This document shows, one piece after another, positions 36,306-42,551 of a stretch of 42,551 nt of DNA (the first letter of the stretch is position 1; the number at the start of each line of letters is the position of its first letter). The notes under the pieces were generated by a model that made no database searches, was not told the DNA's origin, and saw nothing but the letters and a program-made list of their open reading frames with translations. The stretch spans positions 1 to 42,551 of the forward strand of contig JNEM01016542.1 of NCBI GenBank assembly GCA_000697335.1, in the 5' to 3' direction. The stretch is from Conidiobolus incongruus B7586 (taxonomy: Eukaryota; Entomophthoromycota; Entomophthoromycetes; Entomophthorales; Conidiobolaceae). The position numbers were made by a program, and so were the translations under genes.

Positions 36306-37312
36306 TTAAGCAAAAGATCCTTCTAAAGGATTCTTAGGAATGGGATTCTGTTTAAGATATTCTTGACGAGATGATTCGGCTTGTTTGCGGTTTTGGTACT
36401 TCTTGATAGATTCTCTTCTCAAGCTAGCACGAATCATATTGGGTGATACATACAAGGGATTGTCATAAATAGTAGTGCCACGAAAACTGCCCTCAAAAAT
36501 ACGAATCAAGTTCATACAGAATCTAGGCCCAATTTCTACCAGTGTGGTCTTTTTACCGGTTCTAGCTTGCTCAGTTGGGTCATTTTCGACAATTTGGTAA
36601 TGGCGGAACCATACACGATTGTCAACTATACTGAAGGAGTAAATACGATCTATGAAGGGCTTGATCTTTCTAGAGGTTTTGGGAACTCCGAAAGTTTGAA
36701 TAAACATCTCTTTGAGTACCTTGAAATGAGGAGCTGAATCAAATAAAGCATCGAAACTTAAAAGAGGCCTAGAGCCCTTTAAACAATTTCCAGTCAATTT
36801 AAGCTCGGACATAGTATGAATATTTTGAATATGGAATTTAGCACTGGGTCCATTAGGAGTCTTGGAAATCCACAAATACAAGTCAGTTCCTTTACGGGCT
36901 TCAAAATACAAACAGTTATTACAATTGTTCATTTCAGCTAATTCGTTGAGTAATCCCAAGTTATGTTTGCTATCCAATTTGGAATCTACAAGATAAAATG
37001 TGTTAATTAATGTTAATATATATAATATTGATATTTTACCTTTCTTTGAATGAGGCATTAAAACTTCAAGATCATTCATTAAATGTCTATGTCTATAGAA
37101 TAATAAGTCAAACTGAAATAGCTAAAGATAAAAAGATGATACCTATAGGTGATACCTCGAGAACAGAGAATTAAAACCCTTTGTTTATAAATGAGTTTTT
37201 CGGTAGGAGCTTGGATTTCTTGAATATCATCTTCTTCATCAGAAAGTTCCTCATCAATTTTCTTCTTTTTTAAATTTTCTTTTTTCAATTGTTTTTTAAA
37301 TAATGAAGCCAT
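36306..37312 (-). CDS. BRX1: Ribosome biogenesis protein BRX1 (Brix domain)
   Basis: Exons 37143-37312, 37040-37092 and 36306-36985; 300 aa (yeast 291). Nucleolar assembly factor of the 60S pre-ribosome. The N-terminal tail is Lys- and acid-rich. The Brix domain begins QRVLILCSRGITYR, then RHRHLMNDLEVLMPHSKKDSKLD, NNCNNCLYFEARKGTDLYLWISK, GPSAKFHIQNIHTMSELKLT, GNCLKGSRPLLSFD, and closes with VEIGPRFCMNLIRIFEGSFR and YVSPNMIRASLRR, all diagnostic of BRX1 rather than RPF1, RPF2 or IMP4. The 54-bp second intron (36986-37039) is divisible by three and stop-free; homologues run SKKD(S/T)K, so it is removed. The first acceptor at 37093 was chosen over one 6 nt further on because it gives RHRHLM, like relatives' RTRHLM. 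Confidence 0.95.
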
Positions 37313-38221
37313 TTTAACTAATTAATCAATGAATTAAAAAGATTGAAAGATAATTAAGATAATTTTATATTTTTTAAATATCGAATATTTATGGGATTCT
37401 AAATTACATTTTTATATTTGAAATTAAAAAGGGTATGTTGAACAAAATACTATGGCAATGAAAACCATTCATTTTTTGCTCTTGATTTATATTATAAATT
37501 ATTGAATGGATATTATCAATATACTTTAATTATAAACAATTATAATATCATATACTTTACTCAGAACATATCAATAAACTTTCGAGAATTAAAATTTTTC
37601 AATTGAAGATTAATGAATATGTGAAGGTAAATTTTGCCAATAAATAGATCAACTAATCACTATTATTTGTATCGTTTAATCAATGTATTATTCCATAAGG
37701 TAATAATTTAAATATCTATTTATTCGTATACATAATTATCAATTTTCTGATATTGAAAGATTAAAAGCAGATTCTTATAAAAATTTTGTAAATGATTGAC
37801 ATTATTAATTCTTTAATTTAGAGTTAACAACTTCTTTCAATAGATGATTTTGATTATATTGTTTTAATCTAATTTTAGTCAAACATCTTTCTGGATTCGA
37901 TTCATTAATCAATATATATTATTAATATAATTAATTACTATCCTATGATGTAAAATCAAATATGTTACAATTTCAGTTACCAACTTAAGCAATTATTATT
38001 ACACAGGAAACAATTAAATATTATGTTAAAAAGATTTTAATCAAATAATGAATATATATACTATTATTTATTTAAGAATTTTGTAACGAATAAAAAAAAT
38101 ATAATGTTTATAATACTCAAAAACGAGCTTTATCAATATGGTTATAATACCTAAATATTAAAATTAAATTAATTTGAAAATAGAGAAGTATGAATTTATA
38201 TTAAAATAAATCAAGCTGAAA
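37313..38221. other. Intergenic A+T sequence
   Basis: 0.9 kb between BRX1 and the CWC24-like gene. Nothing recognised. Confidence 0.5.
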
Positions 38222-39250
<1,029 letters not shown>

Positions 39251-39404
39251 TATATAAAGAAAATGACTGAAAATTGAATGAATGAAATAATTAATTATAC
39301 AATTATCAAAATTAGGGACCCTAAATAGTGTTTAATTAAATAAAATCAAGGCTCAAGTTATGGGATATGTCCTCATTTGACTTAAATTTATTGTTAATTT
39401 ATCA
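39251..39404. other. Short spacer
   Basis: 154 bp between the CWC24-like start and the tRNA-Asn-like sequence. Nothing recognised. Confidence 0.5.
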
Positions 39405-39478
39405 GCTTCCATCACGCGATTGGCTAACGTGCTCGACTGTTAATTGTGAGGTTGGTTCTTCAAACTCACCTGGGAGCA
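39405..39478 (+). tRNA. tRNA-Asn (GUU)-like sequence, probably degenerate
   Basis: The acceptor stem GCTTCCA/TGGGAGC pairs at all seven positions (one G-U), with A as discriminator. The loop CTGTTAA carries the GUU anticodon. But the anticodon stem CTCGA/TTGTG has one mismatch and a G-U, and the T stem GGTTC/TCACC pairs at only three of five positions. The D stem fits only if shifted by one base (CACG/CGTG). The B-box region GGTTCTTCAA differs from GGTTCGA. The length and the intact ends suggest a once-real tRNA gene whose inner stems have decayed. Confidence 0.6.
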
Positions 39479-39820
39479 GATTATTTCTTTTCTAAATTTA
39501 ATATCTTTTTTAGATTTTTTATTTTATTATCATTTTCATCATTAAATTTTCATTATTCTTTCTGTTAATTTTCACTTGCACTTAAAAGATTATTTCATTA
39601 TGGAATTTGCATTTGTGATTCTTTGATTTTGGTATATATATATATATCAACCTGAAATATATCACATTTTATTTCAATCATTAAACTCATATAATCAATA
39701 TTATCTAATTTTTAGTTGTTGACAGTTATATGTTAAAGATATTAAAAAATAAAATCTTTTATCAAAGTTTAAAATCTGATGTGTAATAAATTAAGCTTAT
39801 ATTTTTCATTTAACTACAAT
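39479..39820. other. Spacer between tRNA-Asn-like locus and right mariner relic
   Basis: About 340 bp of A/T-rich sequence with a short (TA)n run near 39634-39647. Nothing recognised. Confidence 0.5.
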
Positions 39821-40990
39821 TATTACTTTGTAATTTAAATAATGAGAATTTTTTGTGATTGAAAAAAACATTTTAATATATAAAAAGTAAAAATAAATAT
39901 ATAATATAAAATTAATAATTTCTTTTATTATTAATAACTTTTTACTATATTTTTAATAAAGATCTAACACTTAAAAAATAGTTTTTTTAATTAAAGATTA
40001 AAATTTAATGTTTTATTAACTAATTAAATTTTTTTGTAGAAATTTTCTTTTTTATAAGCTGGTTTTTTAATTACCTAAAACAATTATAATTACATAGGTT
40101 ATAATCTAAAGAATATATTAGATGTAATAGTTTTTTTAAGTTATTTTTAATTAGAAAGTTTTTTATAGCTTTAAATCTATGTATTTTATAATTATTATAT
40201 AAAATAATAAGTTTTCTTAAATTATATTGAGAATACCAATTGAAAAAAGTTTTATTTAAAAAAAATATAAAATTTAACATTAATTAGTTTTCTTTTAAAA
40301 ATTAAATAAGAATAACATATGTTATTATAATTTATTATAACAATTAACATTTGTTTATTAATAAAGTATTTATTTAAAGGAATTTATAAAAGGGGTTAAT
40401 TTAACTTAATTTAACACCTTGATTTATATTTTAAAAAAAGTATATAAAATAATTTAAAATTCATTAATTATAATAATTTACTTTAAAAGCTTTAGTTTCT
40501 AGCTATACTTTAATAAGTTTTATTTAATAATAACTACTTTATTTTTTTAGCTTTAGTTAAATTATATGGTATTAATTTTATATTTTTATTAATTAATTTT
40601 AATCTAAACTTTATTACATATAAAATACTTATATAACTAATATTAAAGTATTTTGATAATTCTTTAACTAAAATAAAAAGGTGTTTATTAATATAATTTT
40701 TTACTTTATTAATAATTAAAAAAATAACAGTTAAAATTAATCTTTTTGATTTTATTCAGTTTTTAATAACTTTTTTCTAAAACTTAAAATAATTTACCTA
40801 GCAATAAATTATTAATTTAAATAATTCTTTATTATTAAAAGTTACTTATAAATTTTAAATAATTTTAAAGGGTTTGTGGTTAAATTTTATTAATACTAAA
40901 ATAAAAAACTTTTGATAGTTTTTATTTAGTTTAAGTATAATTAAATAATATCTAATTTTCAAAAATTTATTTTTTAATCAAAAAAATTAT

Positions 40991-41021
<31 letters not shown>

Positions 41022-41030
41022 TAATTAATT
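39821..41030 (-). mobile_element. mariner-like relic, right copy, inverted and 5'-truncated
   Basis: Reverse complement of most of the left copy (about 279-1462). The similarity begins exactly at TATTACTTTGTAATTT (39821) and runs to the ATTTTTTTGATTAAAAAA region, ending in an (AT)n run at 40989-41013. The left copy's outer 5' part (150-278, with the inverted repeat) is missing. Transposase traces on the minus strand include LIILYNNYKIHR (HDN changed to YNN) and YSLDYNLCNYNCFR (third Asp again Asn). It has more stops than the left copy and is more A+T-rich: where the copies differ, this one usually has T for C or A for G. Confidence 0.82.
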
Positions 41031-41045
41031 TTAATTAATTATTAA

Positions 41046-41107
41046 TTGATATATTAAAACTAAAAGTATATCTAAAGTAGGTTATAAATTTATAGGTTTT
41101 AATATTA
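41046..41107 (+). repeat. Left terminal inverted repeat of the Tc1-like relic
   Basis: Contains GTAGGTTATAAATTTATAGG, matching GTGAGTTATAAATTTACAGG in the reverse complement of 42225-42290 apart from shifts and C/T differences. The two ends correspond over about 60 bp. Confidence 0.75.
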
Positions 41108-42224
41108 ATAGAAAAATTAATATCTAGTATATTTATCTTTTGCTTATTTAATTTCTTTAAGTTTATAAGATATAGAATTAACTAGCTTTTTATATTAAAT
41201 AAAACTAATATTATTTTAAGCTTTTTAAATATACTTTTAAAGTTAAATTAAATTTTTTGCTAAGGGGAAAACTTTAATTAATTTTTTTATTTAATCCTAA
41301 AGATATTTAATTGGGTTAAAATTAAAAGATTAAAAAAGCTATTTTATAATAATTATTTTGTTATTTTTATGTTATTTAATAATAGAATTTATAGTATAAC
41401 AAAAGGTATTATCTTATTAGAGAATATTATTTGATTTATTTAACTTATATTACTTAATATTTTTTTAATTTGTTATTTAAAATATTTTAGTATATTTTAA
41501 TATTAATTCCTTTATTAATTTTATAAAGATACTTTATATATAAAAATGATATATATCCTTAAACTATAATTAACTTATTATTATATTTTTAGGTTATAAT
41601 AACATAATAGTAATAAAATAGTTTTTTATCTTTTTTAAAATATTTTTTTTCTATTAAATTTATTAAAATATATTTTGTTTTATTAAACTAAATAACTTTA
41701 TTCTAGTTAATTTTAGTTTAACTTTAATATTAGCATTTAAACCCCTACTTAGCTTTATAATAAAACTTTTTTAATTAAAAGTATTTTTTAAAGTATAAAT
41801 GATATTTATTTTAATATAAAATATATATAATAATATTAGTACTAATTAATATTCTTATATAGTCATATAATTTTTGTTATACTTCTATAATAATATTATA
41901 TTTACTTATACTAACTAATCTACAAATATATATTTTATCATGTTTATTTTTTTTTTAATACATTTAAATTTTAATTTAGGTGTTTTTTTAACATTATTTT
42001 TAATAACCTTAGCTATAATAAATTAGCTAATATTAGTAATTCTAACAATCTTACAAGTTGATTTATTTTTATTATAAAGTTAATTAATATATAAATAAAC
42101 TTTTTTAGAGAGAGATTTAGCATTATAATATTAATTTTAAAATATTAGGTTAATAGTTTTATAATATATATAATATAACAAAAGGAAAAAAAGATATATA
42201 TAAGTTTTGTTATTTATATCCTTT

Positions 42225-42290
42225 TAATATATAAACCTGTAAATTTATAACTCACTTTGGTTAAATTTTAAGTTTTGATATATTAACCAA
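42225..42290 (-). repeat. Right terminal inverted repeat of the Tc1-like relic
   Basis: Reverse complement begins near TTAATATATCAAAACTTAAA and includes GAGTTATAAATTTACAGGTT, the partner of 41046-41107. Confidence 0.75.
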
Positions 42291-42551
42291 TAGTTAATAA
42301 AATATAATCTAATATAGTTAGTTATAATCAACTAATATAGGTAAATTATATATTTTAATTTAAATTTATTTAATTAAGAATAGTTTAAAATATAAGTAAA
42401 TATATAAGTAATTTTGATTTTATAACTTATTTTTGCAAATTAGTATATATTATATTTATTATAAAAATAATTAAATAATTCAAATACTAATTTTTTAATT
42501 AAATATTAACAAAATAAAAAATAATCAAAATATAACAATATGAAATAATTA
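42291..42551. other. A+T-rich end of window
   Basis: Very A/T-rich sequence past the Tc1-like relic. It contains a weak inverted match (GTTAGTTATAATCAACTAAT at about 42319-42338), possibly part of another decayed repeat. Confidence 0.4.

Larger units (their letters stand above)
41046..42290 (-). mobile_element. Tc1-like DNA transposon relic
   Basis: About 1.24 kb bounded by inverted repeats of about 60 bp. On the minus strand near 41280-41320 a frame reads SFNFNPIKYL, stop, D, which lines up with the Tc1-family block SPDLNPIE(Y/H)LWDE around the last catalytic Glu. Each difference (P to F, D to N, L to F, E to K, W to stop) needs only C-to-T or G-to-A changes. The catalytic Glu is Lys. The rest of the frame is too decayed to follow. 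It abuts the truncated mariner. Confidence 0.7.

Overview
The window is nuclear DNA from an extremely A+T-rich eukaryote with many tiny introns, almost certainly a fungus. The best lineage clue is a Byr4/Bfa1-type protein (septation/mitotic-exit GAP partner, known from fungi), together with a fungal-style CCR4 carrying leucine-rich repeats. The genetic code is standard: genes end at TAA, TAG and TGA. I cannot name the phylum. I resolve 59 introns; all lie between 38 and 66 bp and most are 47-60 bp, with GTATT/GTAAT/GTAAG donors and TAG acceptors.

Layout: 150-1462, relic of a mariner-like DNA transposon. 1463-4460, A+T desert with one weak coding-like island. 4461-6453, Byr4/Bfa1. 7807-8436, ESCRT-III Vps24/CHMP3 (intronless). 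9701-13871 (minus), UPF2, divergent from calcineurin A (14527-16678). 17757-19474, glutathione synthetase. 19986-20058 (minus), tRNA-Lys(UUU). 20169-20677, Tctex-type dynein light chain, convergent with acireductone dioxygenase (20994-21834, minus). 23310-24685, lunapark. 26738-27314, mitochondrial bL27m. 28344-30451, retromer SNX-BAR Vps5. 31534-33718 (minus), CCR4. 36306-37312 (minus), BRX1. 38222-39250 (minus), a CWC24/RNF113-like splicing factor that looks broken. 39405-39478, a degenerate tRNA-Asn. 39821 to about 41030 (minus), a second, inverted mariner relic. 41046-42290 (minus), a Tc1-like relic with about 60-bp inverted ends.

The host genes are a normal mix of housekeeping functions and do not form one pathway. 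Loose themes are mRNA surveillance and decay (UPF2, CCR4), endosomal sorting (Vps24, Vps5), and cell-cycle or signalling control (Byr4/Bfa1, calcineurin). I see no CRISPR array, gene cluster, toxin system or viral element.

The most interesting signal is at the edges. All three transposon relics show almost pure C-to-T/G-to-A decay, in the pattern of repeat-induced point mutation. The two copies of the same mariner face each other about 38 kb apart and flank the gene block. Next to the right-hand relics lie two further damaged loci: a CWC24 gene with two in-frame stops and a lost RING cysteine, and a tRNA-Asn with collapsed stems. Damage leaking from the repeats into neighbouring host genes is a testable idea, but it is inference, and not all the CWC24 changes fit it.
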